Assembly: GCA_963702935.1 (NCBI GenBank)
Contig: OY969772.1
Span: 2,294,001 to 2,358,000 of the forward strand
Direction of reading: 5' to 3'
Source of the DNA: DAOTWA01 sp963702935
GTDB taxonomy: Bacteria > Chloroflexota > Anaerolineae > Anaerolineales > Anaerolineaceae
Length of the DNA stretch: 64,000 nt
Below are positions 24,701-33,405 of this stretch, one piece after another; the first letter of the stretch is position 1, and each line of letters begins with the position of its first letter. Under the pieces are notes generated by a model. That model did not search any database and was not told the origin of the DNA. It saw nothing but the letters and a program-made list of their open reading frames with translations. A program made the translations under genes and the position numbers.

Positions 24701-25372
24701 ATGGAAAAAAATTCCTCAACCGGCAAAGCCTACAAAGGCATGGCTATGGAAGGCCCCATAGCCACCTGGTATACCCAGATAACCCTCAAGGATTTGAAGC
24801 GCCACAAGCTCATGGCGCAGCAATTGAAAGGGAAGATCCCCGCGCACGCCCGCGTGTTGGAGGTCGCGCCTGGGCCGGGGTACTTCTGCATCGAGCTGGC
24901 CAGGCTCGGCGACTATCAGATCACCGGCCTGGACATCAGCAAGACCTTCGTGGAGATTGCCCGCAAGAATGCGGCCGAAGCCGGCGTCGCCGTGGAGTTC
25001 AGGCAGGGCAACGCCGCCGACATGCCCTTCGAGCCGGAGTTTTTCGACTTCCTCTTCTGCCAGGCGGCCTTCAAGAATTTTACCCAGCCGGTCAGGGCCA
25101 TCGCCGAGATGTACCGTGTCCTGCGTCCCCAGGGGGTCGCCGTCATCGTGGATTTGCGCCGGGATGCCAGCCTCGCCGATATCGAGCAGGAGATCAAGGG
25201 CATGCACCTGGGCTGGTTCGACGAGGTACGCACCCGCTGGACTTTCCGGAATATTCTCCTGAAGAGCGCCCATAGCACCGCCGAAATGCGCGCCTACGCC
25301 TCGCAGACTCCCTTTGGCGGCTGCAGGATCGACGTGAGTGGCATCGGCTTCGAGGTGTGGCTCGAAAAATAG
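24701..25372 (+). CDS. Class I SAM-dependent methyltransferase
   Basis: 223 residues from ATG 24701, with GGAGAGG 7-9 nt upstream. The Methyltransf_11/25 core is complete: VLEVAPGPGYFCIELA (motif I), GLDISKTFVEIARKNA (motif II), GNAADMPFEPEFFDFLFCQA (acidic loop) and YRVLRPQGVAVIVDL. Similar small enzymes methylate quinones or lipids; the substrate here is unknown. Preceded by a palindromic site shared with the gene before it, so both may answer to the MalT-like regulator. Confidence 0.9.
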   Translation: MEKNSSTGKAYKGMAMEGPIATWYTQITLKDLKRHKLMAQQLKGKIPAHARVLEVAPGPGYFCIELARLGDYQITGLDISKTFVEIARKNAAEAGVAVEFRQGNAADMPFEPEFFDFLFCQAAFKNFTQPVRAIAEMYRVLRPQGVAVIVDLRRDASLADIEQEIKGMHLGWFDEVRTRWTFRNILLKSAHSTAEMRAYASQTPFGGCRIDVSGIGFEVWLEK

Positions 25373-25375
25373 AAA

Positions 25376-26412
25376 TCACACTGTAGGGTGGGCCTTTGCC
25401 CTGGCGATCATGCGCAGCACTTCCTGGTTGGCTCTGACCGGCTCCAGGCGGATGTCAGGATGCTGATTTTGAAAGACGCGGAAGATCTCGTCGGCAAAGG
25501 CTTGCCCGATCTTATCGACGCCTTCGAAGTCCAGGAGGATCTCCCGAAAGCGATCGAATCTCATCAGCAGGCGCCTGGCTTGCGACCGGGAGACCAGACT
25601 CTCGTCCCCATATCTGGCCAGCGCCACCGGAACCTGCGTCCTGGAAAATCCGAAATCCTCCCCGGAGGCGTAGCGGTCGAATACCTCCGCCAGCCTCCGG
25701 GGAGATTGTGGGCTGATTTGCAGGCGCACGGCCGTCCCCTTGAGGATTTCTTCCCGTTCTTCGACCAGCCAATTCCCGCTTGCTTCTGTGTGGGAAAAAT
25801 AGAGATTGCCAGAAGCAATTGAAAATTGGTCGAATGCGCGCGAGGTGAAAAAGATGCCTTCGCCGGTATGACGTTCCGGTCCGTGGTCAATTTGCCTTTG
25901 GATAGCTCCAGGATGGCGTGGAGATTGTCTTCGAGATTTAGACTCTCCCTGATTTTTTGGAATATCCCGACTCCATCATCAATGATCCATAGATCAATGA
26001 GGTCGAGAGTGAATTTGAGGCGGATCGATAGGGTTTTCCCGTCCGAGTGATCGATGGCGTTGTTGGCTATTTCTGTGAAACCGTATTCACAGATCTCGCG
26101 CACGTTGTTCGCCACACTTCTGAGCGAGGGGAGCAGGTTTTCCCGCCAGATTTTATCTTCTTCCAGGCCGCTGGTCAGGTTGAGCTTGAAAGTTTCTTCT
26201 GCAAAAGGGATCAGCTCGTAGTACCGGTCCCGCGTTTTCCCGTGGACGGACAAGCGGCCGGCCTCAATTAACTTGCGGACGTGCCTGAGGACGGCTTGCC
26301 GGGTGATCCCAAATTTCTCTGAAGTGATGCTGGTGATATCGCGCGGATGCCCACGCACGTTCATTTCGATGAAAGAAAGGATCTGGTGGCTTTGCTCTCT
26401 TGTATGACCCAT
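25376..26412 (-). CDS. HTH - HATPase - DUF4325 regulator, one-base frameshift
   Basis: A single-protein regulatory switch. Its N-terminal winged HTH (ITSEKFGITRQAVLRHVRKL) is followed by a GHKL/HATPase_c domain (ICEYGFTEIANNAIDHSDG with the N-box, LWIIDDGVGIF with the G1 box). A C-terminal STAS-like DUF4325 domain (FGFSRTQVPVALARYGDESLVSRSQARRLL on the restored frame) ends it. The frame slips by one missing base at about 25864: DRN is followed, one frame over, by HTGEGIFFTSRAFDQF, the expected ATP-lid sequence. Repaired length is about 345 residues. Such proteins resemble anti-sigma kinases fused to their antagonist and a DNA-binding domain. ATG 26412 has GGAG 6 nt before it. Confidence 0.82.
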
Positions 26413-26433
26413 AGCGCGCTCCAAAGGGAATCT

Positions 26434-26484
26434 ATTATAAACAAAATACGATTAAATTGTAAACATATTCTTCGCCTTTGTCAA
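26434..26484 (-). promoter_or_regulatory. Two overlapping promoters of the HTH-HATPase gene
   Basis: Minus strand. P1: TTGACA (26484-26479), 17 bp, TACAAT (26461-26456). P2: TTACAA (26462-26457), 17 bp, TATAAT (26439-26434). The -10 of P1 and the -35 of P2 share bases. Confidence 0.7.
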
Positions 26485-26642
26485 CAATGGCTCATTGGGG
26501 ATTATTGCTGGCTTATTAGTAAGAGCTACCGGTTACTCGGCAAACTGCCAGGGACGCCAGGGTTGCGCAGATTCTCGACCAGAATGAAAATTGGTATCAG
26601 TACTTGTATCCCGGGTAACCCACAACCAGAGAAGGAATAGCC

Positions 26643-27425
26643 ATGAACGCAAATGCCGTATTGTTGAATTCCGCCCCGCTCATCCGGGAGCGCGTTGCCG
26701 AGGGGCGCATCGGCTGGCTGAAGCCGGCCGGTATGTTGGCCAGCCGCTTCCTCCTGTTCGCGTTCTTCCAGGGGCTGATAGCGCTCGTTAACGTCCTCGC
26801 CGGGAACCCCCATCCCTGGGAAGCTTCGATCGCCTGGTGGATCGTCTCGGCTACGCTGGCCAACCTGGTCAGCATCGGCTTGCTGGCCTGGCTGGCCAGG
26901 GGCGAGGGCATGCGCCTGATCGACATCTACCGGGTGGGGCGCTCTTCCTTCTGGCGCGAGATGTTGTTCTGCCTGGGGTTCGTCGTGGTGGCCGCTCCCC
27001 TGGTCATGCTGCCCAATCTTGGCCTGGGCCAGTTGCTTTTCGGGGACGCGAACGTAGCGGCTGCCAGGATGTTCCGCCCGCTGCCGCTTGGGGTCATCCT
27101 TCTCAGCGCGGTCGCGTTTCCGGTCACCATCGCCCTGTCCGAGCTTCCGACCTACTATAGCTACGCCATGCCGCGCCTGATCGCGCTCACCGGCAAGACC
27201 TGGCCGGTGATTTTGCTGGTCAGTGTCTGCCACAGCGCGCAGCACGTGGCGCTGCCGCTGATCCTGGATGGAAATTTCGTGTTGTGGCGCCTGCTGATGT
27301 TTTTCCCGTTTGCGCTGTTTATCGCCATCCTGTTGCGCTGGAGGCCGCGCCTGCTGCCTTATCTGATGGTCATCCACGGCCTGCTGGATGCCCAGCTCGT
27401 CTTCATGCTGCTTGCGGCGAAATGA
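26643..27425 (+). CDS. CPBP-like multi-pass membrane protein
   Basis: 260 residues with about seven hydrophobic segments. The arrangement and the motif pair IALSELPTYYSYAMPRL ... VCHSAQHVALPL resemble CPBP (Abi/CAAX protease-like) intramembrane proteins. The usual EExxxR is reduced to a single Glu (SELPTYY), while the second-site His (HSAQH) is kept. It may therefore be a non-proteolytic relative. GAAGGA precedes ATG 26643. Single gene with a hairpin terminator. Confidence 0.72.
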   Translation: MNANAVLLNSAPLIRERVAEGRIGWLKPAGMLASRFLLFAFFQGLIALVNVLAGNPHPWEASIAWWIVSATLANLVSIGLLAWLARGEGMRLIDIYRVGRSSFWREMLFCLGFVVVAAPLVMLPNLGLGQLLFGDANVAAARMFRPLPLGVILLSAVAFPVTIALSELPTYYSYAMPRLIALTGKTWPVILLVSVCHSAQHVALPLILDGNFVLWRLLMFFPFALFIAILLRWRPRLLPYLMVIHGLLDAQLVFMLLAAK

Positions 27426-27454
27426 AGCGCGAGGCTCAGGGAAATGCTTCCGTT

Positions 27455-27481
27455 GCCAGCCGGAAGAAATTACCGGCTGGC
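27455..27481. terminator. Hairpin between convergent genes
   Basis: GCCAGCCGG (27455-27463), 9-nt loop, CCGGCTGGC (27473-27481). Probably serves both the membrane protein and the radical SAM gene. Confidence 0.6.
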
Positions 27482-27507
27482 CGAAGCTCGCGTTCCCTCA
27501 GTTTCTC

Positions 27508-28918
27508 TCATCGAGCCGGAGTTGCTTCCGCTTCTGCGATTTGCGCTTTGGGGTCTGCCCTTTTTTCGACGTAATCGTGCTGCCAGGCGGGGGCCATGAG
27601 GGCCTGCACGCACTGCGCGTAGGCGTCCAAGGCCGGTTTTAGCCCGTTGACCATGCTTTCTGCGCCCGGATGAGTGGGATGGGGATGATAGGTGGCGTAA
27701 ACCTCGCGGAAGGCCTGGGGGTTATCGATCAGTTGGCAGGGGAGCAGCAGGTTCTGGTTGAAAGGCTGGCGGGCCTGGATGCCTTTGAAGAAAGGCGATT
27801 CGAGGGCCTGGCGCAAGCTCTTGATCTTGATATTGTCCGTGGCAAAATGAGTGAAGATGCACGGTTCCACATCTCCCAGCGAGTTGATATGGAAGTATTC
27901 CTTGCCGCCCGCGATGCAACCGCCCACGTAAGGCGCATCGTTCCAAAAGTCGATCACGAACAGCGGCCTGGTGGAACGGATACGTGCGGCGCCATTCAGG
28001 CGCATGAACTCGCGCTGCTCGGGCGTAGGCATCAGCTCGGGTTGTGGATCCCGCCCGATGGGCATGTATAAGAAGTGCCAGCCCAGGTAGCAGCCTTTTT
28101 CGACCAGCATGTCGTTGAAGCCATCGCTGCAGATCGTATCCACGTTGTGGCGCGTGACCATAGAAGAGAAACCGAAGAGCACGCCGGCCTTGCGCAAATC
28201 GTCCATAGCGGTCATGATCCGGTCGAAAGTGCCCGTTCCGCGCCGCGCATCGGTTTCGTCCTTGAAACCCTCCAGGCTGATCATGGGTGCGACGTTGCCC
28301 AGGTCCGCGATGCGATCCACGTTCTGCGGGGTGAGCATGCAGCCGTTGGTAAAGACGATGAATTCGACGTCGTGGTGTTTCTCGTAGATTTCCCACATAT
28401 CCTTGCGGATGAATGGCTCTCCACCCAGGATGGTTACCAGGTAGATACCCATTTCCTTGCCCTCTTTGAGCAGGCGATCGATCACGTCGATGGGCAGGTC
28501 GTCAGACTGGGTGTACTCGCCCGCGTAGCAGCCCGGGCACCGCAGGTTGCAGCGCATGGTAGGGCTGATCAGCATGGTGAAAGGTGGCCGGAAATTTTCT
28601 TTCCCGATCAGGCGCCCGCGCACGGCGGCAGCCGGCCCGTAAGCATTGTTGAGCACCACGTTGTTGATCAGCTCGCGGCGCACCCGCGGGCTGAGCTCAC
28701 GCAGGCCACGCTTGATTAAACGGGTGGTCGGATAATCTTCTTGCCAGGCTTTTTCGAATGGCCGGTATTTGCGTCTGGGCCAGCTCGCTTCCACGCGTGA
28801 GCCCTTCGAGCGCTGCAAAAAGCTTTTCGATCTCCCTGTCCGAAGCGTGCTCGACCAAAGTCAGGAAGGCAGACACGCTGCGCTCCTGGGCGAAGCGGGT
28901 AATATCGTTTGTATTCAT
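27508..28918 (-). CDS. Radical SAM protein with SPASM-like region, one-base frameshift
   Basis: About 469 residues after repair. The first frame (ATG 28918, GGAGGAG directly upstream) gives a helical N-terminal part ending QTQIPAIRK. After one extra A in the A5 run near 28752 the next frame continues AWQEDYPTTRLIKRGLRELS. The [4Fe-4S]/SAM motif is CNLRCPGC within SPTMRCNLRCPGCYAGEYTQ; GGEP and FTNGCML follow, as in SPASM/twitch enzymes. Cysteines in VGGCIAGGKEY, VEPCIF and LLLPCQL could hold an auxiliary cluster. The substrate is unknown. Divergent from a MerR gene with clear dyads between, so probably regulated by it. Confidence 0.88.
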
Positions 28919-28979
28919 GATCTCCTCCCCACGAACGGTAGTTTTTTACGTTGAGATCAATCATAAGCCATTTATGTTA

Positions 28980-29011
28980 AGTATATAGTGATTATATATA
29001 CTATTAATCAC
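28980..29011. promoter_or_regulatory. Overlapping dyads between radical SAM and MerR genes
   Basis: AGTATATA (28980-28987) with TATATACT (28995-29002), and GTGATTA (28988-28994) with TAATCAC (29005-29011). These AT-rich inverted repeats in a divergent promoter region are the probable MerR operator. Confidence 0.6.
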
Positions 29012-29098
29012 GTGACATAGCTCACTTCTGCCCCCAATCGCTTTCGGTTACGGGTGGATGCAGATAAAATAGGAGCACCAGGAATGGAAGGAGTGTGT

Positions 29099-29800
29099 AT
29101 GGCTGCCGACCCTGACCGTATCCCCATGCGCGAGCTAGAGCGCCTGACGGGGGTGACGCGTATGACGATAAATTTTTATATCAAAGAGGGATTATTGCCG
29201 GAGCCGCGCAAGACAGCGCGGAACATGGCCTATTACAACCAGGATTACGTGGAGCGCTTGAAGCTGATTATCAAGCTGCGCTCCCAGCACAATCTCCCCC
29301 TGGCGCAAATCAAGCATATCTTGCAAGGCGCCCACGGGGAGAGAGACCTTGGGTTGATGATGGACGTTCGCGACCGGTTGTTTCACCAGTCCCTGGGAAA
29401 CCGAGAGGAAAACTCAGTGACCTGGAAGGAGCTGGCCGATCGCACCGGGTTGGACGAGGATACCTTGCAGAAGATGCTATCGATGAACCTGCTTTATCCG
29501 GACGAGAACGGAAGCAAAGGCGCGGATCAAAACGCCTCTTACCACTACCATTCAGATAGCATCGTGATCGGTCAACTGGTCAGGAGGATCCTCGAATTAG
29601 GAATCACGCTGGAAGAGATCGAGCCGATGACGCGCGCTTTGAAAGAGATCGCGGATTTGGAAGTCGAGCTCTACAACCGCTACCTCGCCAATTTGCCGGA
29701 GGCGGCCGATTGGAGCTGGGATGACGTCCTGGAATTGTCCAGCTCTTTCATCTCGTTGGCGCACCTGCGCAACCTTTACGAGCGTATCCCTCCCGGATAA
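29099..29800 (+). CDS. MerR family transcriptional regulator
   Basis: 233 residues from ATG 29099; GGAAGGAG lies 5 nt upstream, and an ATG at 29054 has no such site. The N-terminal HTH is PMRELERLTGVTRMTINFYIKEGLLPEP. The regulator is longer than typical MerR: a second HTH-like block (VTWKELADRTGLDEDTLQKM) and a helical C-terminus follow, so it may contain two MerR-like units. No Cys ligands. Divergent from the radical SAM gene. Confidence 0.88.
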   Translation: MAADPDRIPMRELERLTGVTRMTINFYIKEGLLPEPRKTARNMAYYNQDYVERLKLIIKLRSQHNLPLAQIKHILQGAHGERDLGLMMDVRDRLFHQSLGNREENSVTWKELADRTGLDEDTLQKMLSMNLLYPDENGSKGADQNASYHYHSDSIVIGQLVRRILELGITLEEIEPMTRALKEIADLEVELYNRYLANLPEAADWSWDDVLELSSSFISLAHLRNLYERIPPG

Positions 29801-29845
29801 ATCCTCGAGGGCGCCCCTTAACTGCCTGAGGAAGGCTGACTTTGG

Positions 29846-29882
29846 GAGGTTCCGGACGAAGATTGCTCATCCGGGACCTCTT
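29846..29882 (+). terminator. Terminator of the MerR gene
   Basis: GAGGTTCCGGA and TCCGGGACCTC form a stem with one mismatch around a 13-nt loop, followed by TTTG. Confidence 0.6.
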
Positions 29883-29920
29883 TGTCTGTGACCTGGCGAT
29901 GCGAGCGCCTGGTGGGAAGT

Positions 29921-30391
29921 TTATTGCCAGAAGCCTTCGTGCACCTGTCTGCCTTCGTCCTCCAGCAGCGGGCCGACTACTTCAACCGGCCGCCCGCCCT
30001 TCGAAAACACCTCCCGGCAAGGGAGAGAAAAATGGTCTTTGGCGTCCTCGCGCTGCAGCGCTCCCAATCCGCTTTCACTGAAGGCGTACACCACCCGGCC
30101 GACGTTGCCCCAAAAGATGGCGCCCGAGCACATGACGCAGGGTTCGGTGCTGGTGTAAAGCGTGCATTTTGCCAGGGTCCCAGGGTCGAGCTGGCGCGAG
30201 GCCTTGCGCATCAGGTTGGTCTCGGCGTGGCCGGTGCAGTCGTTCTCGGTGATCACGGTGTTCTCGGCTTCCAGCAGGAGCTGGCCGTTCTCGTCGACCA
30301 GCACGGCCCCGAAGGGATGGTTGCCGTGCTCTCTGGCCTTGCGCGCCACCTCAATGGCCGCCCGCAGGTATTGCAGATCGTATGCTCTCAT
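29921..30391 (-). CDS. Nucleoside/nucleobase deaminase (CDA fold)
   Basis: 156 residues. Zinc site: His and catalytic Glu in CTGHAETNLMRKAS and the Cys pair in TEPCVMCSGAIFW. The motif HAE with PCxxC and the C-terminal region (GLGALQREDAKDHF) point to the guanine deaminase / tRNA-adenosine deaminase group; the spacing and length fit a guanine- or cytosine-type deaminase better than TadA. GGAGG lies 9 nt before ATG 30391. Its 3' end faces the MerR gene. Confidence 0.88.
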   Translation of the reverse strand: MRAYDLQYLRAAIEVARKAREHGNHPFGAVLVDENGQLLLEAENTVITENDCTGHAETNLMRKASRQLDPGTLAKCTLYTSTEPCVMCSGAIFWGNVGRVVYAFSESGLGALQREDAKDHFSLPCREVFSKGGRPVEVVGPLLEDEGRQVHEGFWQ

Positions 30392-30477
30392 CAAGAATTT
30401 CCTCCAATAGGTTGGGATGGTGAAGCGCTGTGTACCTTCCTATTCTATCCCAATCGGTTCAGATAGAGACCAGGAGT

Positions 30478-30684
30478 TCATCTCCCCTTGGGCTGAGCCC
30501 CGAGGGCGTAAGTCCGTAAGCTGGCTTTGATCCACCTGGCGTGGCGCGCCAGATGGGTGACCTGGAGACCTACCAGCAGCACGGCCACCAGGACGTGGCA
30601 GAGGCTCAAAAAGATGGGATGGAACAGCGATTGGGAAAGGGCCAGCCTGGCGGCCAGGCCTGCCCCACCGCATAGGAGGTACAA
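30478..30684 (-). CDS. Possible small membrane protein
   Basis: A 68-residue reading frame with a long hydrophobic segment (PIFLSLCHVLVAVLLVGLQV) directly following the pentapeptide-repeat gene. Only a TTG start at 30684 or upstream CTG codons are available, and no ribosome site stands out. The frame is open up to the previous stop. It could be real and translationally coupled, or chance. Confidence 0.3.
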   Translation of the reverse strand: MYLLCGGAGLAARLALSQSLFHPIFLSLCHVLVAVLLVGLQVTHLARHARWIKASLRTYALGAQPKGR

Positions 30685-30704
30685 GCCGAAAAGGGCCAGG
30701 TCGA

Positions 30705-31364
30705 TCAGGCTTCATCGGCGTCTTTGACGACCACACCCAGCAGGCTGACTACCTGCACCGCCTGCAATGGGGAAATGATGGCGCCTTGCAGCTCTTTGGC
30801 CCCCGCCTGCACGCCGTCGATGACCGCCGTGCGCAGGTCCGCGCCGTTCAATTTCGCGCCGCGCAGGTCGGCCCTGGTCAGGTCGCAATGCTGGAAGACC
30901 ACCCCGCTGAGGTCGGCGCCTTCGAAAGAGCTGCCTTTGAAAGCGCATTTTTCGAAGCGGGCGGCTTTGAAGCTGGCCGAGGCAAAATTGGCCTCTCCTC
31001 CATTGCATTCGGTGAAAAGCACGTCCTCGAAGCTGCTCTCCATGAAGCGCGCGCCCAAGAGCCGGCAGCCCTGGAACTCCACGCGGCGGAAGCGCGCCTT
31101 CTCCAGGACGGCCCCGGAGAGATCGCAGCGCTCCAGGCGGCCATCCAGGATGCGCAGGGAGGGCAGCCGGCATTCCATGAAGATTACGCTGCGGCAATGC
31201 ACGCCTTCGAGGAGCAGGCCCGCGGCGCGCTGGCCGCTCAGGTCGTGCTCTGCCAGCAGGACTTGCGCTAACAGATCGTGGTCTGCGAGGGTCGTGACCG
31301 TTGCGGCGGTCAGGGGAGTGGGCAGTTGGGGGGATTGGACCCCGTATCTGGTGCGAGGCTTCAT
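30705..31364 (-). CDS. Pentapeptide repeat protein
   Basis: 219 residues. The centre has tandem five-residue repeats of the A(D/N)LxX type: SGAVLEKARFRRVEFQGCRL, ANFASASFKAARFEKCAFKG, GADLSGVVF, RADLRGAKLNGADL. They form a right-handed quadrilateral beta-helix. Function unknown; some relatives protect gyrase. The ATG at 31364 overlaps the stop of the MarR-GNAT gene, so the two are coupled. Confidence 0.9.
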   Translation of the reverse strand: MKPRTRYGVQSPQLPTPLTAATVTTLADHDLLAQVLLAEHDLSGQRAAGLLLEGVHCRSVIFMECRLPSLRILDGRLERCDLSGAVLEKARFRRVEFQGCRLLGARFMESSFEDVLFTECNGGEANFASASFKAARFEKCAFKGSSFEGADLSGVVFQHCDLTRADLRGAKLNGADLRTAVIDGVQAGAKELQGAIISPLQAVQVVSLLGVVVKDADEA

Positions 31365-32314
31365 CGCGGGTTTTCCTCCTGAAGGCCCAGCTCCCAGGTC
31401 TCGCTGACCAGGTCGTGGCCGAAGCTGTGAATCTCTTCCTGGGCGACGATCTCGAACCCGGCTTTCTTGTAGATGTGCCGGGCCTCGACCAGAATGCTGT
31501 TAGTCCACAGCGTGATCTTCTGGTAGCCGCATTGCCGGGCAAAGCGGATGCATTCTTGCACCAGGCGCGTGCCCAGCCCCAGCCCGCGCGCTTTCGGCTC
31601 CACCAGGAGCAGGCGGAGCTTGGCTACGCTTTCACCGGCCTGCACCAGGAAGACCGAGCCCACGATCTCGCCCTCGATTTCCGCGATCCAGCAGTGTTCG
31701 CGCTCCGGGTCGTAATGGTTGATAAAATCGGCCACGATCTGAGCCACCAGCGCCTCAAAGCTCGCGTCCCAACCGTACTCCTGGGCGTACAGGGCGCCGT
31801 GGCGGTGCACGACCCAGCCCATGTCTCCCGGCTCTGGCGGGCGCAGGAAGAAAGGCTCCGAGAATTTGAAGCCCTGGCCCTTCCCCAGGATCTCCTGGAT
31901 GGTGCGCATGGCTTTCAGCAAGCGTTGTTGGTCGCCGTGGCTGAGGCCGGCCAGCATCTCCGCTACTTCGTCGCGCGCGCGTTGGTCCAGCAGGGCAAAC
32001 GCGCCGCGTCCCTCAGCGGTGAGGCGCAGCAGGCGCTGGCGCCCGTCGTTCTCCGATACGACTTTGTCGAGGAGGCCCTGCTGTTCCAGGCGGGCCAAAA
32101 TCCGGCTGAGGTAGCCCGCGTCGAGGCCCAGCTCGCGGCACAGCGTCGCAGCGGTCAGGTCTTTGCGTTGAGCCAGCTCGAAAAGGATGCGCGCTTCGGT
32201 CAGCGGGTAAGGGCTGTGCAAGAGGCCTTCCCGCAAGACGCCAATCTCGCGCGTGAAAAAGCGGTTGAAGCGCCGCACGGCGCTGATGTTTTCCTCGAAA
32301 TTTTGGGTGAGCAT
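31361..32314 (-). CDS. MarR-GNAT fusion protein
   Basis: 317 residues. Residues 1-145 form a MarR winged helix (PLTEARILFELAQRKDLTAA, GYLSRILARLEQQGLLDKVV). Residues 160-317 form a GNAT acetyltransferase with the CoA loop PKARGLGLGTRLVQECIRFA and YQKITLWTNSI. This domain order is known in bacterial MarR/GNAT fusions, in which the acetylated substrate may be the effector. AAGGAG lies before ATG 32314. First gene of an operon with the pentapeptide-repeat protein. Confidence 0.93.
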   Translation of the reverse strand: MLTQNFEENISAVRRFNRFFTREIGVLREGLLHSPYPLTEARILFELAQRKDLTAATLCRELGLDAGYLSRILARLEQQGLLDKVVSENDGRQRLLRLTAEGRGAFALLDQRARDEVAEMLAGLSHGDQQRLLKAMRTIQEILGKGQGFKFSEPFFLRPPEPGDMGWVVHRHGALYAQEYGWDASFEALVAQIVADFINHYDPEREHCWIAEIEGEIVGSVFLVQAGESVAKLRLLLVEPKARGLGLGTRLVQECIRFARQCGYQKITLWTNSILVEARHIYKKAGFEIVAQEEIHSFGHDLVSETWELGLQEENPR

Positions 32315-32333
32315 GGTTACGCTCCTTTTTAGG

Positions 32334-32363
32334 CTATTATCCACAATTGGTTGCTTTTGTCAA
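32334..32363 (-). promoter_or_regulatory. Promoter of the MarR-GNAT operon
   Basis: Minus strand: TTGACA (32363-32358), then the -10 region GATAATAG (spacing 16 to 18 bp depending on the hexamer chosen). CCAATTGTGG in the spacer may be part of an autoregulatory site. Confidence 0.65.
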
Positions 32364-32654
32364 GTATTTTAGAGAGAATAGTCCCCCTTTGGCCAGCGCG
32401 CGCTCTTTATAAAACGCCACTCTCATCTGGTAAGAATCTCGGCCCTGGCGGCGTCTAGGTAAACGTGAAAGCCGGAAAGATTTTGATATGGAGGAGGCGC
32501 TTATCGCGCGACGATCAAGCTTAGAAGGCGCGGCGCGAAGCGCGCCTGAATCCTGAAAACCTTATCTAAATTGTACATTTTGGAGACGTTTTTGGTTATA
32601 ATATACCCGTAAGTCTTTCGCGGGGGTACCTATTGGAGTGGGAAGATCGGGCCA
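32364..32654. other. Upstream region of the osmoprotectant operon
   Basis: No gene seen. TATAAT at 32597-32602 could serve the ABC operon, with TTGTAC about 20 bp upstream. GGCGCGGCGCGAAGCGCGCC near 32528-32547 is self-complementary. Confidence 0.45.
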
Positions 32655-33293
32655 ATGGACTTATTTCAAAGCGCCTGGCAGTACTTTCTTCAAAACCAGG
32701 CAGATTTTTGGCGGGCTTTTCAACAGCACCTGGCGTTAAGCTCCTCGGCGATGGGCATCAGCTTGCTGGTGGGCTTGCCGTTGGGAATCTGGATCGCACA
32801 CCGGGCCGGCGTGGCCCAGGTGGTGATGAATATCTTCAACGCATTCCGCGTGGTGCCCAGCCTGGCCATCCTCTTCCTGGCCCTGCCCTACCTGGGACTG
32901 GGGTTCCTGCCTTCCCTGGTAGCCTTGACCGTCCTGGCTTTTCCGCCCATCTTGATCAACACCTATGCCGGCTTGCGGGGGGTAGACCCCGCTATCGTCG
33001 AAGCCGCCTACGGCATGGGCATGGCCTCTTCCCAGGTGCTGCGCCAGGTGGAGATTCCCCTGGCCGTTCCGGCCGTCGTGGCCGGTATCCGCGTGGCTGC
33101 CGTGGAAGTGATCTCCAGCGCTACGCTGGCATCCTTCATCGGCGGCGGCGGCCTGGGAGATTTCATCACGCGCGGATTTGCGCTTTACGATGTCTCGATC
33201 ATGCTGGTTGGCGCCGTTCCGGTGGCTTTGTTGGCGCTGGCCTCTGAGGCCTCCTGGGCGACTTTTCTGCGCTTGTACCGCATCCCGCAGTAA
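32655..33293 (+). CDS. Osmoprotectant ABC transporter permease (OpuBB-like)
   Basis: 212 residues with about five membrane helices. The permease EAA loop is VEAAYGMGMASSQVLRQVEIPLAVP, as in ProW/OpuB proteins importing glycine betaine, choline or carnitine. First of four genes permease - binding protein - ATPase - permease, the OpuC/OsmU layout. Confidence 0.92.
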   Translation: MDLFQSAWQYFLQNQADFWRAFQQHLALSSSAMGISLLVGLPLGIWIAHRAGVAQVVMNIFNAFRVVPSLAILFLALPYLGLGFLPSLVALTVLAFPPILINTYAGLRGVDPAIVEAAYGMGMASSQVLRQVEIPLAVPAVVAGIRVAAVEVISSATLASFIGGGGLGDFITRGFALYDVSIMLVGAVPVALLALASEASWATFLRLYRIPQ

Positions 33294-33405
33294 ACCGGGA
33301 TCTCAAGAGGATGACAGGCGGCACCTTGCAGGTGTTTCCAGAAGCCTGCCTACCCAAGGCGGTTTTTTCAAGAACCGCCGGCTCATATCAATAAGGAGTG
33401 AAACC

